The translations under genes were made by a program, and so were the position numbers. This document shows positions 43,344 to 51,371 of a DNA stretch of 64,000 nucleotides, in pieces (the first letter of the stretch is position 1; every line of letters begins with the position of its first letter). A model generated the notes under the pieces. That model searched no databases. It saw only the letters and a program-made list of their open reading frames with translations, and had not been told where the DNA came from. Source of the stretch: Mannheimia haemolytica (GTDB taxonomy: Bacteria; Pseudomonadota; Gammaproteobacteria; Enterobacterales; Pasteurellaceae); the NCBI GenBank assembly GCA_900638155.1, contig LR134495.1:1550001-1614000 (forward strand), written 5' to 3'.

Positions 43344-44080
43344 TCACCATCCTGTTTGATTTGGTAAGCAGCGGGCATTTTTCCTAACGAATATCTCAGC
43401 CAATAGCCTTTATCGTGGTTAAGGGTAATCAATCTTTTACTGACTTTTATTGGGTCAATATTATTGTCGGCAGCCCATTTACGAATATCATTATCGGAGA
43501 TGTTTTGCCCAACAATATAAATATCGAGAGGTGTTTGATTATTTGCGTAAGAGAGGATTTTCCCAAGATCACTTTTACAAGAATCGCAGTTATCAAAACG
43601 GGTAAAATAAACCACACGACCTACCGATTGAGAAATATGTGGTTCAACCTCAAAAGGTAGCTCATTCGGATAAAGTTTCTCAAACTCCTGACGATAAACT
43701 TTGTCAAAATCAAGTTCTTTTGACACTCGTTCATAATATTTTTTCGCCAACATACGAGCATATTTTTCCCTTTCCTCAGCAGTTCGTGCTTCGATACCTA
43801 AAGCAGTTAACGGATCTAGATTTGGCGACCACATACCTCGCTCACCTTTCATTAATTCGGTATAACGACTCCATTCTTCAACGGTCAATCCCCATTCTTT
43901 AGCCTGTTTTAGGCTATCACTTAATTGTGATTGTTGATGTTGGCTTTGTTTCTGCAAAGTCGATTGTGAGCTACTTACGGTCTCTGTTTGCATATTTTGA
44001 GCCAGAGTAGGTAATGCAAAGGACAATAAAAGAGGTAGTACTGCCAACGGTATAGCTTTACGGCATAAATTAAACTTCAT
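43322..44080 (-). CDS. ICE conjugation protein, TIGR03759 (PFL_4693)
   Basis: About 252 aa from MKFNLCRKAIPLA at 44080 (GAGGGAAATATC upstream). Signal peptide, Gln-rich stretch, then the family block 'WGLTVEEWSRYTELMKGERG' and 'SPNLDPLTALGIEA', and a C-terminal thioredoxin-like part with 'YFTRFDNCDSCKSDLGKIL' (CxxC). Periplasmic T4SS factor. Confidence 0.92.
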   Translation of the reverse strand: MKFNLCRKAIPLAVLPLLLSFALPTLAQNMQTETVSSSQSTLQKQSQHQQSQLSDSLKQAKEWGLTVEEWSRYTELMKGERGMWSPNLDPLTALGIEARTAEEREKYARMLAKKYYERVSKELDFDKVYRQEFEKLYPNELPFEVEPHISQSVGRVVYFTRFDNCDSCKSDLGKILSYANNQTPLDIYIVGQNISDNDIRKWAADNNIDPIKVSKRLITLNHDKGYWLRYSLGKMPAAYQIKQDGEWTSLVY

Positions 44081-44094
44081 TGATATTTCCCTCA

Positions 44095-44724
44095 TTATTC
44101 CTCAATGACCTCGGTTTTAATTGTTGTCGTTGTAACGGCAACAGCAGGTTTATGAGGGTTTTGGAATGAACTTTCCCGAGCTTTAAAGCAAATCGTACGG
44201 GATATATCATTAAGAGTTAGTTCATAAGCGGGACCTGCAATCATTTGTAGAGCTTCATATAATTTCATCGGACCGAATTGGTAATGAACTTTTGGAAGAG
44301 GTCGGGTAAAAAGTGTTTGAACCGCATTACCTTGTTCTCCGATAGGTGGATAACACAAATCTAAACCCGTATTAGTTAATGTAGAACGCAAACCTTGCTG
44401 GACATTCGCAGTAAAACGATTTTTAGGATTGGAGACTTTGACTGATACGACTTGTTCAAGCAGATATTTTTGACCTTCCTCCGGAGCAATACTGATTAAG
44501 GTGTAGCGTCCGTCACGTACCACTTCGGTATTCGAGGTAGTCTGTTCTTGGTAAATATCTTTGGACACGATACGGTCTTGTGGAGGTAATTGTTGCATTT
44601 GAGGTGTTAGCAATGAATCAGGCATAGGTGTGATTTCATCACTATTTTGAGCTGTATCCTGTTGATGAACACAACCACTTAAGCCAAGCATAAAAACAGT
44701 CATTAAGGATATTTTTGTTTTCAT
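44095..44724 (-). CDS. pilL: PilL-like conjugation lipoprotein, TIGR03748
   Basis: A 209-aa lipoprotein (lipobox 'MLGLSGCVHQ'). The C-terminal half 'GLRSTLTNTGLDLCYP', 'LPKVHYQFGPMKLYEALQMIAG' and 'PAYELTLNDISRTICF' is the PilL_C/secretin-N-like signature of TIGR03748. First gene of the main T4SS operon in this orientation. Confidence 0.92.
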   Translation of the reverse strand: MKTKISLMTVFMLGLSGCVHQQDTAQNSDEITPMPDSLLTPQMQQLPPQDRIVSKDIYQEQTTSNTEVVRDGRYTLISIAPEEGQKYLLEQVVSVKVSNPKNRFTANVQQGLRSTLTNTGLDLCYPPIGEQGNAVQTLFTRPLPKVHYQFGPMKLYEALQMIAGPAYELTLNDISRTICFKARESSFQNPHKPAVAVTTTTIKTEVIEE

Positions 44725-44814
44725 TTAATCTCTCCAAGTATGAAAGGAATCTAGACCAACTATGGCGAAGTCATTGCTGATTTTGAATGATTTATTCTGT
44801 TGTTGATTGAGAGA

Positions 44815-44846
44815 ATAAAAAAACGCCATCATTAGACGGCGTTTGA
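44815..44846 (-). terminator. Rho-independent terminator of accessory block 2
   Basis: AAACGCC (44821-44827) pairs with GGCGTTT (44838-44844). On the minus strand it is followed by TTTTTTT. It separates accessory block 2 from the T4SS operon. Confidence 0.85.
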
Positions 44847-44882
44847 AAACACAATAATGTGCTGTGTTAATCGGATTTCTCC

Positions 44883-45143
44883 TTAGTATTCATAAGAAAA
44901 TAAGATTGTTGTACAGCTACGATCAGCTTCTGTGATGATATAAAGACTTTCATCATCTACATCGTAGCGAGCTACAATTCTCCCTCCGTATTTCATTGCT
45001 TCCTGATTCGCTAATTTATCTTCCTCACACAAATTGCCCCAATCACCATAACAGTAACGATTAAGCAATTCAACCAAGGCATTTTGATTGAAACATTCAG
45101 CAACAGCACGAGTTGTACATACTCGACCAAGTTCAAACGTCAT
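44883..45143 (-). CDS. Hypothetical accessory protein, 86 aa
   Basis: A small soluble protein ('LLNRYCYGDWGNLCEEDKLANQEAMKYGGRIVARYDVDDESLYIITEADRS' core) that resembles the small plasmid-type proteins with a 'Y..GDWG.....D...N..A...G.RI.A.Y' pattern; this pattern is common in phage/plasmid proteins of unknown role. It has a well-formed A/B/C leader. Confidence 0.72.
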   Translation of the reverse strand: MTFELGRVCTTRAVAECFNQNALVELLNRYCYGDWGNLCEEDKLANQEAMKYGGRIVARYDVDDESLYIITEADRSCTTILFSYEY

Positions 45144-45214
45144 ACATTTCTCCTAAATAAAATACGGGGAAATGTCACCCATTAGGGGAGTATTTCCCCA
45201 AGTGGGTGGACTAA
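45144..45214 (-). promoter_or_regulatory. A/B/C leader of the 86-aa gene
   Basis: Coding strand: A GGGGAAATA (45199-45191), B CATTTCCCC (45174-45166), C GGAGAAATG (45153-45145). Outer stems CACCCA/TGGGTG and GGGG/CCCC enclose A. Confidence 0.8.
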
Positions 45215-45255
45215 GACTGCGGCAAGAGTCGTTTTTAGTAAAAATTTGCAAAAAA

Positions 45256-45618
45256 TTAGGCAGCTAATTTAGCCGGCGTCATTTCTTTACGAATCTTGTC
45301 TAACATTTCATTCCAATCATCTATATCACAGATTCTTTGGCGATTAATGTAAAAATGCGTGTCTATTGCATTGATATAGTAGTCAAATTCAACTAAATCT
45401 GAATCTTGCTCAATATCTAATTCAGTACAGAATCGTTGAATTAAGCGAGAGATGACAAGCTCCTGATACAGATTACCGAAATGTGGTACAGTTTCAAATT
45501 CTTTGGCAACAAGCCAAAAGTCTTCAATACTGACAATATCGCTATATTCTTCTAAGATGGCTTCCCATTGTCCTAAATAGCAAGAGATATCATCAAAGTC
45601 AAAAAAGGAATCTTCCAT
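45256..45618 (-). CDS. Hypothetical accessory protein, about 120 aa
   Basis: Start MEDSFFDFDDISCYL at 45618 follows GGAGAAACAT of its leader. It is acidic, helical ('EDFWLVAKEFETVPHFGNLYQELVISRLIQRF') and of unknown family. Charge and size resemble DNA-mimic antirestriction proteins, but no ArdA/Ocr motif is seen. Confidence 0.65.
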   Translation of the reverse strand: MEDSFFDFDDISCYLGQWEAILEEYSDIVSIEDFWLVAKEFETVPHFGNLYQELVISRLIQRFCTELDIEQDSDLVEFDYYINAIDTHFYINRQRICDIDDWNEMLDKIRKEMTPAKLAA

Positions 45619-45690
45619 TATGTTTCTCCAAGTTTTAAATAAAAAGTGGGGAAACATACCTACCGAGAATGTTTCCCGATAGGGTGTATA
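45619..45690 (-). promoter_or_regulatory. A/B/C leader of the 120-aa gene
   Basis: Coding strand: A GGGAAACATT (45677-45668), B TATGTTTCCCC (45658-45648), C GGAGAAACATA (45629-45619). B:C is 10 of 11 paired. Confidence 0.78.
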
Positions 45691-45697
45691 GTCAATA

Positions 45698-46105
45698 TTA
45701 GCGATAAATATCACCGCTCACTGTGTTAATTTTACCTAAAATAGATTTACAATGAATGTCACCACTCACAGTTTTCACATTCGAGGTTACATTACCATCC
45801 ACTGTGACATCACCACTGACAGTTGAAACAGATTTGGCATCGCCTGTTACACGAACATTTTCTGAACCTGCATTGAGGTTGGTTACATTGCCAAATACTT
45901 CAATGTTGATAGTCGGAGAGGGTTCTAATGCAATTGTTTGTCCATCAACAATTAATACATTATTGCCGGCAGCCATTGAGATATAACCTTTATTTATCCC
46001 AACAACTGTTTGCACTGTACTATTAATGATTTGAACGCTGTTGATCTCTTTGCCTTTAGAGTCAAAGACTTGTTTACCGTTGATATAAATACCTTGTCGA
46101 TTCAT
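45698..46105 (-). CDS. Beta-repeat protein, 135 aa
   Basis: Starts MNRQGIYINGKQVF. The C-terminal half consists of short beta repeats ('VRVTGDAKSVSTVSGDVTVDG', then 'VKTVSGDIHCKS' and 'INTVSGDIYR'), a parallel beta-helix pattern like DUF4097/adhesin-type polymer-forming proteins. No signal peptide, so cytoplasmic. Unlike its neighbours it has no A/B/C leader (plain AGAGGA ribosome site). Function unknown. Confidence 0.65.
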   Translation of the reverse strand: MNRQGIYINGKQVFDSKGKEINSVQIINSTVQTVVGINKGYISMAAGNNVLIVDGQTIALEPSPTINIEVFGNVTNLNAGSENVRVTGDAKSVSTVSGDVTVDGNVTSNVKTVSGDIHCKSILGKINTVSGDIYR

Positions 46106-46130
46106 ATAATAATCCTCTTTGTATTAGATG

Positions 46131-46811
46131 TTAAAATGCTCGATAGAATACGATATTACCATTGGAAATTTCGTTGCGAGCAGCCTGTACAAACGTAGTT
46201 AATTTTGCTAAAGCAGGTGTATTAGTTTGCTCTAATCCTACTCGCTCTAACATATCTAGATCTTCTATGTTCAATACCACCGTAGCATCTTTCCAGAATG
46301 TCTCAATAGGTTGATAGTATTCCGGTTCCGATGAGGCTTTAATTTCTTTTTTGAAGAAATGAAAAGCCATCTCGTTGTGAACTAAGAAAATCCCTCTATC
46401 ATCGGCTTCAGTCCAACGGAAAAACTCCTTGGAATGTTCAATTAACTGAATATCTGTACCATAAATGGGGTTATCCCAATCAGACACAATGTTATATTCA
46501 CGCTCTAAGCCTAACGAATTAAAACGTTCAAGAGAGATTGAATACGCTCTAGCAAGCCAAGAACGTTGAGCCCAAGATTTTTCAGGGATTACCTGTGCCG
46601 GATTTTTTCCGAACCAATAGCAATCCCAATCTAGGTAAATCCAATCCTTTTCCTCTATGCTTTTGTCAAAACCAATAATAGTAAAGCCTTGATCAAGCCA
46701 TTTACCATAGCCGTTCTGAACAAAGACAACATCGCCAACAATACCATCAAAATGGCGACCATTAAGGACTGTTGGTGATAATGTTTTGACAAATTGTTGA
46801 AGTGAGTTCAT
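46131..46811 (-). CDS. Hypothetical accessory protein, about 226 aa
   Basis: Start MNSLQQFVKTLSPTV at 46811 follows AGGAGAAACACG in its leader. A tryptophan-rich soluble protein ('WIYLDWDCYWFGKNPAQVIPEKSWAQRSWLARAYSI'). Family not recognised. Part of accessory block 2. Confidence 0.68.
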   Translation of the reverse strand: MNSLQQFVKTLSPTVLNGRHFDGIVGDVVFVQNGYGKWLDQGFTIIGFDKSIEEKDWIYLDWDCYWFGKNPAQVIPEKSWAQRSWLARAYSISLERFNSLGLEREYNIVSDWDNPIYGTDIQLIEHSKEFFRWTEADDRGIFLVHNEMAFHFFKKEIKASSEPEYYQPIETFWKDATVVLNIEDLDMLERVGLEQTNTPALAKLTTFVQAARNEISNGNIVFYRAF

Positions 46812-46880
46812 CGTGTTTCTCCTAAAATTGTAAAATAAAGGAAAACACACCGCAGGGAGTGTTTCCCTACGGGACATAAA
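46812..46880 (-). promoter_or_regulatory. A/B/C leader of the 226-aa gene
   Basis: Coding strand: A GGGAAACACT (46867-46858), B GTGTTTTCC (46848-46840), C GGAGAAACACG (46822-46812). Confidence 0.75.
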
Positions 46881-46916
46881 GTAAAGCCCAACATAAATTG
46901 TCGGGCTTGGGTAAAA

Positions 46917-47348
46917 TTACTCAGATTGCTCATCTGCTTTTGGTTTTTCTTGATAGACGATTTCCCCATCAATTTTAATCATTTTGATGCGGATTAAGCG
47001 ACCTTTAAGAGACACTCCAGTATCGCCTTTTTTGTGATATTTACTGTCACTTGAATAAGTGAAAGTATCGAACCACAAATCAGCCATTACAAATGATACA
47101 AGCACTTTTTTCTCTTCAGAGACCGCTTTTTGGCATTTTTTGATGAGTGTTTCGGTTTCTTTACCGACTACATTCATATCAAAATATCTGTACTCTGGTG
47201 AGTCAGATTCGCCAACAAGAGCTGCAACACGACAAGCATAAAAAGGATTTCCTTTTTTATGCTCTACTAAACGAATATCGTTTAAATAGCCAATGCCGGT
47301 AGTATGTAGATTGAAGTAATTTTTTTGAGTAGAAGTTTGAGTTGTCAT
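46917..47348 (-). CDS. DUF3577 / STY4534-type ICE replication protein
   Basis: About 143 aa from MTTQTSTQKNYFNLHTTGIGYLND at 47348. The opening block, 'GNPFYACRVAALVGESDSPEYRYFDMNVVG' and 'VLVSFVMADLWFDTF' match DUF3577, an OB-fold SSB-like family annotated as ICE replication protein. It probably handles the transferred single strand. It heads accessory block 2, with an A/B/C leader and the 145-bp structured repeat upstream. Confidence 0.85.
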   Translation of the reverse strand: MTTQTSTQKNYFNLHTTGIGYLNDIRLVEHKKGNPFYACRVAALVGESDSPEYRYFDMNVVGKETETLIKKCQKAVSEEKKVLVSFVMADLWFDTFTYSSDSKYHKKGDTGVSLKGRLIRIKMIKIDGEIVYQEKPKADEQSE

Positions 47349-47425
47349 AGTTTGTTTCTCCAAATGTAAAAAAGCGGAGAAACATCCTTACCCAACACGG
47401 GAAAAATGTTCCCCGCAAGGTGGAA
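47349..47425 (-). promoter_or_regulatory. A/B/C leader of the DUF3577 gene
   Basis: Coding strand: A GGGGAACAT (47414-47406), B TGTTTCTCC (47384-47376), C GGAGAAACA (47361-47353). B:C is a perfect 9-bp pair. Confidence 0.78.
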
Positions 47426-47467
47426 GTAAAATGGAATCTCAATGAATATTCACTGAAATGATAGGGA

Positions 47468-47611
47468 TTGAGTTGGCATTCCTGCAAATTTACAGAGTTC
47501 CCTTTCAGAATGCTGGGAGACATTTTGGCAATAACTCAACTACCTCTAAGGATAGCCGTCGCTTCTCAGGAGTTATGCGACTTATTAAGTGCTGTTATAT
47601 ACAGCGTCTTA
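47468..47611 (-). repeat. 145-bp structured repeat, copy heading accessory block 2
   Basis: Matches 23163-23309 almost base for base in the centre, with compensating changes in flanking stems. Minus-strand stems: GCTGT/ACAGC, GTCGC/GCGAC, GAATGC/GCATTC, and an outer TTGAGTT/AACTCAA. It contains ORF start MSPSILKGNS. It sits upstream of the DUF3577 leader exactly as the other copy sits upstream of the first gene of block 1. Confidence 0.78.
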
Positions 47612-47687
47612 AATTGAGGATAATTTAGCCATATTGAATCATAAAGTTAATTGAGAATTGAATTTTGATTTTAGAGAATTGGAAATG

Positions 47688-47730
47688 ACAACACCGTTGA
47701 TAAATCACTTACCAACGGTGTTGTACTTTT
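47688..47730 (+). terminator. Strong hairpin, terminator-like
   Basis: ACAACACCGTTG (47688-47699) pairs perfectly with CAACGGTGTTGT (47713-47724), followed by ACTTTTG. Confidence 0.6.
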
Positions 47731-47931
47731 GAAGAATAAATGAAATTTAAGTTAGACCAATATAAGTTACTATATTGAAAATAGCAGCACCTTCGTGACA
47801 ATGTTGATATTTTCGTTCGTAATTTACCCGATTACCTTGTGGTCTTTAATCGGCATATCTGTGGCATCATCGAGGACACAAACGGCACCCTTTATTCACC
47901 TGTGGGCTCAGGCTCAGAATAGTTAGCAGTA

Positions 47932-47980
47932 ATTGCAACGTCATAATCCCCCCAATCGGGTAATATTATGACGTTGCAAT
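47932..47980. repeat. 16-bp perfect inverted repeat with TAATATTAC, candidate origin hairpin
   Basis: ATTGCAACGTCATAAT (47932-47947) is exactly mirrored at 47965-47980 across a 17-nt loop. Read on the minus strand the stem-loop boundary contains TAATATTAC (47968-47960), the nonanucleotide nicked by HUH Rep proteins in some rolling-circle replicons. The match may be chance. Confidence 0.5.
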
Positions 47981-48036
47981 CACGATTTAGACAATTACAA
48001 CAGACTAATGTGGCTGGCATTATCCATTTAATGTTT

Positions 48037-48092
48037 AGTTGGCATTCCCACAAAGTGGAGTTCCCTCTCAGAATGCTGGGAGACATTTTGGC
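48037..48092 (-). repeat. Partial third copy of the structured repeat
   Basis: Keeps the GCATTC...GAATGC hairpin and the ORF start MSPSILRGNS but lacks the GTCGC and GCTGT stems. No gene follows within 300 bp on this strand. Confidence 0.7.
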
Positions 48093-48165
48093 TGGTGTAG
48101 ATTGATAACCGACAATCTACAAAACGGGTTCTTTGTTCCTTGATAATACCATAATCTACTTGAAT

Positions 48166-50217
48166 TTATAACTGGCTTCTTAATTTATTCAGTTGATCGA
48201 GTACATTTAAATTACTACTTTTCTTAGCAGATTTATTTGAAGCTGATTTTACCTTTTTATCAGCCTCTTTATGTTGGCAATCTGGATAACCAGTACATCC
48301 CCAGAATGTTCCCTTAGCGTGATTGATTTTTCTCATTGGCTTACCACATTCTGAACATTTTCGGATTTCAATATTCCCAAGTGACATTCCCTGTTGCATA
48401 CAACTGCCGATAAGTTGTTTTACAAATGCTTCTTGCTTTTGCATAAATGCATCAAGTGTCATACTACCTTCGGCAATCTGATTGAGGGCTTGTTCCCATA
48501 ATGCCGTTAAACCGGGATTTTTCAGTAAGTCCGGCAAACTATCAATTAAGGCAACGGCTTCTGCTGAGGCAACCAGTGATTTTTTCTTCTTAAGGAGAAA
48601 TCCTTTGTCAATTAGGCCTTGAATTAATCCGGCACGGGTTGCTTCTGTGCCTAAACCTTCCGTTTCACGTAAGCGTTGTTTGAGTCTTGGGTCAGTCACA
48701 AAGCGAGCGGCATTTTTCATTGCATCGAGTAATGTCCCCTCTGTATAGTGTGCGGGAGGTTTAGTTTGCAATGTTCGGACTTCAGAATGAGTGACATTGC
48801 ATTGCTGATTTTTAGTCAATACAGGTAATCCTTGTTTCTCATCATCATTACCAGTTTCCTCATCCACATTTTTGCCAAACAAGATACGCCAGCCTTGAGC
48901 AACGATGACATTTCCCCGAGCAACCAGAGTGTGCCCACTAGATTGCAGAGTGGCAACGGTTTTATCCATTTCCAAGTGCGGTAAGAATTGAGCAAGATAT
49001 CGGCGGCGAATGAGATCATAGACCTTCATTTCCTCCTCACTCAATTTACTTAAATCAGCTTTTTTAATGGTTGGGATAATACCGTGGTGAGCGGTAATTT
49101 TTTTATCGTCCCACGCCCGACTTTTTTGTCGCAAATTTAATTTAGGCAAGAGAGTTTGTAGCCCTGAATCAGAGGCAACTAATGAGCGGATTACGTTAGG
49201 AACATCAGAAAATTGTGATTCTGGCAGATAACCACAGTCTGTACGGGGATAAGTCGTGATTTTATGCTCTTCGTAAAGGGATTGTGCGATATCCAACACC
49301 TGCTGAGCCCCAAAGCCAAACAAGCGGTTACATTCGCCTTGTAAATCACTTAATGCGTAGAGTAACGGTGGAGATTTTTTCTCTCGTTTAGTTTCAACCG
49401 TCACCACTTTGGCTAAGCCTGTTTGTTTAATTTGAGCTTCGGCTTGTTGTATGACACGACTATCAAGGCAAAGTCCGGACTCATCCAAATACTGTTCAGG
49501 TACTGCAAGCCCGGCAACGAAAGTTTCACCAGAGGTTGTTGTCAGCTGAACCGCTAACGCATAATGAGATTTAGGCACGAAATTAGCAATTTCTCTATCT
49601 CGATTAACCACAAGAGTTAATGTTGGACTTTGTACTCGACCAACGCTCAATGGCTTACCGGAATAGCCTTTTGCTTGAGCCATTAAGGTAAATAAACGGG
49701 AGAAGTTCATTCCAATCAACCAGTCCGAGCGGCTACGTCCCATACCGGCGTAGTAAAGAGCCTCGGTTTCTTTACCTGATTTGAGTGTTTGAAGAGCCTT
49801 TCGAATACTGGCATCATCCAGAGCTGATAGCCAGCAACGTTGGATTTGACCTCGGTATCCAGCTAAATCTAACAGCTCACGAGCAATCATCTCACCTTCT
49901 CGATCAGCATCGGTCGCAATGACCACGGAGGTTGCTTTTTTGATAAGCCCTATTACAACAGAATATTGCTTCTTAGACTCTTTTTTCGGTGTCATTTTCC
50001 ACTGAGCAGGAATAATGGGTAATGTTTCAAATGCCCAGCGTTTCCACGCTTCATCATAATCTTCCGGCTGATATTGCTCAACGAGATGCCCGAACCCCCA
50101 AGTGACAATAATAGATTTATCCGCAGTCGCCAGCAAGCCTTCACCTTTTGAAGTAGCACCCAATACGCCGGCAAGATCTCGAGCTTGAGATGGCTTTTCA
50201 CAAATAAATAATTTCAT
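48166..50217 (-). CDS. topB: DNA topoisomerase III
   Basis: A 683-aa type IA topoisomerase from MKLFICEKPSQARDLAGVL at 50217. Toprim acidic motif 'VVIATDADREGEMIARELL', 'SALDDASIRKAL', catalytic Tyr region 'EEHKITTYPRTDCGYLPESQ' (~330), 'EGLGTEATRAGLIQGL' (~545) and a C-terminal zinc ribbon 'CSECGKPM...FWGCTGYPDC'. ICE-borne topB is usual in this family and resolves intermediates in element replication or transfer. Confidence 0.95.
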   Translation of the reverse strand: MKLFICEKPSQARDLAGVLGATSKGEGLLATADKSIIVTWGFGHLVEQYQPEDYDEAWKRWAFETLPIIPAQWKMTPKKESKKQYSVVIGLIKKATSVVIATDADREGEMIARELLDLAGYRGQIQRCWLSALDDASIRKALQTLKSGKETEALYYAGMGRSRSDWLIGMNFSRLFTLMAQAKGYSGKPLSVGRVQSPTLTLVVNRDREIANFVPKSHYALAVQLTTTSGETFVAGLAVPEQYLDESGLCLDSRVIQQAEAQIKQTGLAKVVTVETKREKKSPPLLYALSDLQGECNRLFGFGAQQVLDIAQSLYEEHKITTYPRTDCGYLPESQFSDVPNVIRSLVASDSGLQTLLPKLNLRQKSRAWDDKKITAHHGIIPTIKKADLSKLSEEEMKVYDLIRRRYLAQFLPHLEMDKTVATLQSSGHTLVARGNVIVAQGWRILFGKNVDEETGNDDEKQGLPVLTKNQQCNVTHSEVRTLQTKPPAHYTEGTLLDAMKNAARFVTDPRLKQRLRETEGLGTEATRAGLIQGLIDKGFLLKKKKSLVASAEAVALIDSLPDLLKNPGLTALWEQALNQIAEGSMTLDAFMQKQEAFVKQLIGSCMQQGMSLGNIEIRKCSECGKPMRKINHAKGTFWGCTGYPDCQHKEADKKVKSASNKSAKKSSNLNVLDQLNKLRSQL

Positions 50218-50324
50218 ATTATTTCCTAAAATGAATACAGATAGGCAAATAGTAATGTGCTGATTAAATAGCATTCAACGACTTATTGTCTCGTAGGATG
50301 TAATAATTTGAGAAATAAGGACAT

Positions 50325-50350
50325 AAAAAATCCCAGTGTTTCCACTGGGA
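50325..50350 (-). terminator. Terminator of the lipoprotein gene
   Basis: TCCCAGTG (50331-50338) and CACTGGGA (50343-50350) with TTTTTT following on the minus strand. Confidence 0.85.
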
Positions 50351-50376
50351 AGAGGTTCTAGGAGCAATATGAGTTA

Positions 50377-50895
50377 TTATTTTAATGTATTAAGTAAACG
50401 CTGTTTTGCACTATCGAGCCATCTAGCACTACCAGTTGCTTTCCATTCAACATTCACCTGATTTTTACTGCCTTTTTCAATGATAACTTCCAAGTAGTTT
50501 TCACCTAAGTGTACCCCATCAGTATCTACATCAGATTCAAAATAGCCGGAAACATGGTAAAAAGTACCTTGTACCGTATGATAAACTTTACGGGAGTCAC
50601 TATCAGCATTCGTTGGGCGGAAGCCAAATTCCCGACGAACTTTCAGGAATACATCATCAATATTCCGCTTCAACTGCAATGTGCCGGAATCTTGATAAAC
50701 GTACTTACCATTTCGGGTTTTAGTATAAACTTGTCGCCCATTATGCTGTTCAACAGAGCCGTCTTTAGAGCCATAGAGCGTCTGATTCATTTGCCCGGCC
50801 CAATCCCCAACCTTATCGTTAATTGCTGAGAGTTCAGCACAGCCTGAAATTAGCATTGTAGAAACAAGAAATAAACTATATTTGATGTAACGCAT
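50377..50895 (-). CDS. Lipoprotein, 172 aa, unknown
   Basis: Signal peptide with lipobox 'STMLISGCAEL' (Cys ~19). The mature domain has a short YSKDG-rich start then 'LQLKRNIDDVFLKVRREFGF' and 'TVQGTFYHVSGYFESDVDTDG', ending 'ARWLDSAKQRLLNTL'. It looks like an outer-membrane-associated lipoprotein domain of unknown function. Found beside topB; GGAGAATTC is its ribosome site. Confidence 0.75.
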   Translation of the reverse strand: MRYIKYSLFLVSTMLISGCAELSAINDKVGDWAGQMNQTLYGSKDGSVEQHNGRQVYTKTRNGKYVYQDSGTLQLKRNIDDVFLKVRREFGFRPTNADSDSRKVYHTVQGTFYHVSGYFESDVDTDGVHLGENYLEVIIEKGSKNQVNVEWKATGSARWLDSAKQRLLNTLK

Positions 50896-50991
50896 AGAAT
50901 TCTCCTTACAAGCGGGTTATCTGCGTTCATTTTTTGCAAAAGTGCGGTTAAAATCTACTTAAAACTCTTTTACTTACAAAGAGAAAAAATA

Positions 50992-51276
50992 TTATAGCTT
51001 TCTGTCACACAGTAGACCATTTAGATCGGGTCTGCTTAGTTGTGAGATTGTTAATATCGCAGAGATAAGTTCTAGGCAATGTTCACAGCTATGGAAAATA
51101 TGAGTTTGAGATGACATATGGGATATACGCACATTTTCCCAGTCATCTGGGTATACACATCCGTGAATTTCAGTCAAGTATTGCTTGATATGCTCTTCTG
51201 TGGCTTGTTCAACCCAGAGCTCTAGCTCAGTTTGATACTGGTGTAATATTTTCCATCGAGTTGGAGGGAAATTCAT
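50992..51276 (-). CDS. Hypothetical protein, about 94 aa
   Basis: Start MNFPPTRWKILHQYQ at 51276 is favoured by AGAGGATAAATAT upstream; the ATG at 51294 has none. A soluble protein with a Cys/His cluster 'THIFHSCEHCLELI'. Unknown family. Confidence 0.55.
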   Translation of the reverse strand: MNFPPTRWKILHQYQTELELWVEQATEEHIKQYLTEIHGCVYPDDWENVRISHMSSQTHIFHSCEHCLELISAILTISQLSRPDLNGLLCDRKL

Positions 51277-51371
51277 ATATTTATCCTCTATCAAAGTTAT
51301 TTTTGCAATTATTTCATCAATGAAGAGAGTTAAGAAGTATTTTTATTACTCACTATATGGAGAGATATGTT

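Larger units (their letters stand above)
47612..48165. other. Gene-free 550-bp region between block 2 and topB, possible replication/transfer origin
   Basis: No credible gene. It holds a 12-bp-stem hairpin (47688-47724), a 16-bp perfect inverted repeat (47932-47980) and the partial structured repeat (48037-48092). A hairpin-rich, gene-free space between a DUF3577 gene and topB is a plausible origin region. Confidence 0.4.

Noticed and set aside
47512-47600. LexA box in the structured repeat (CTGTTATATACAG)
   Set aside because: The half sites are five bases apart, not eight, and the other copy has a different spacing; it is a hairpin stem.
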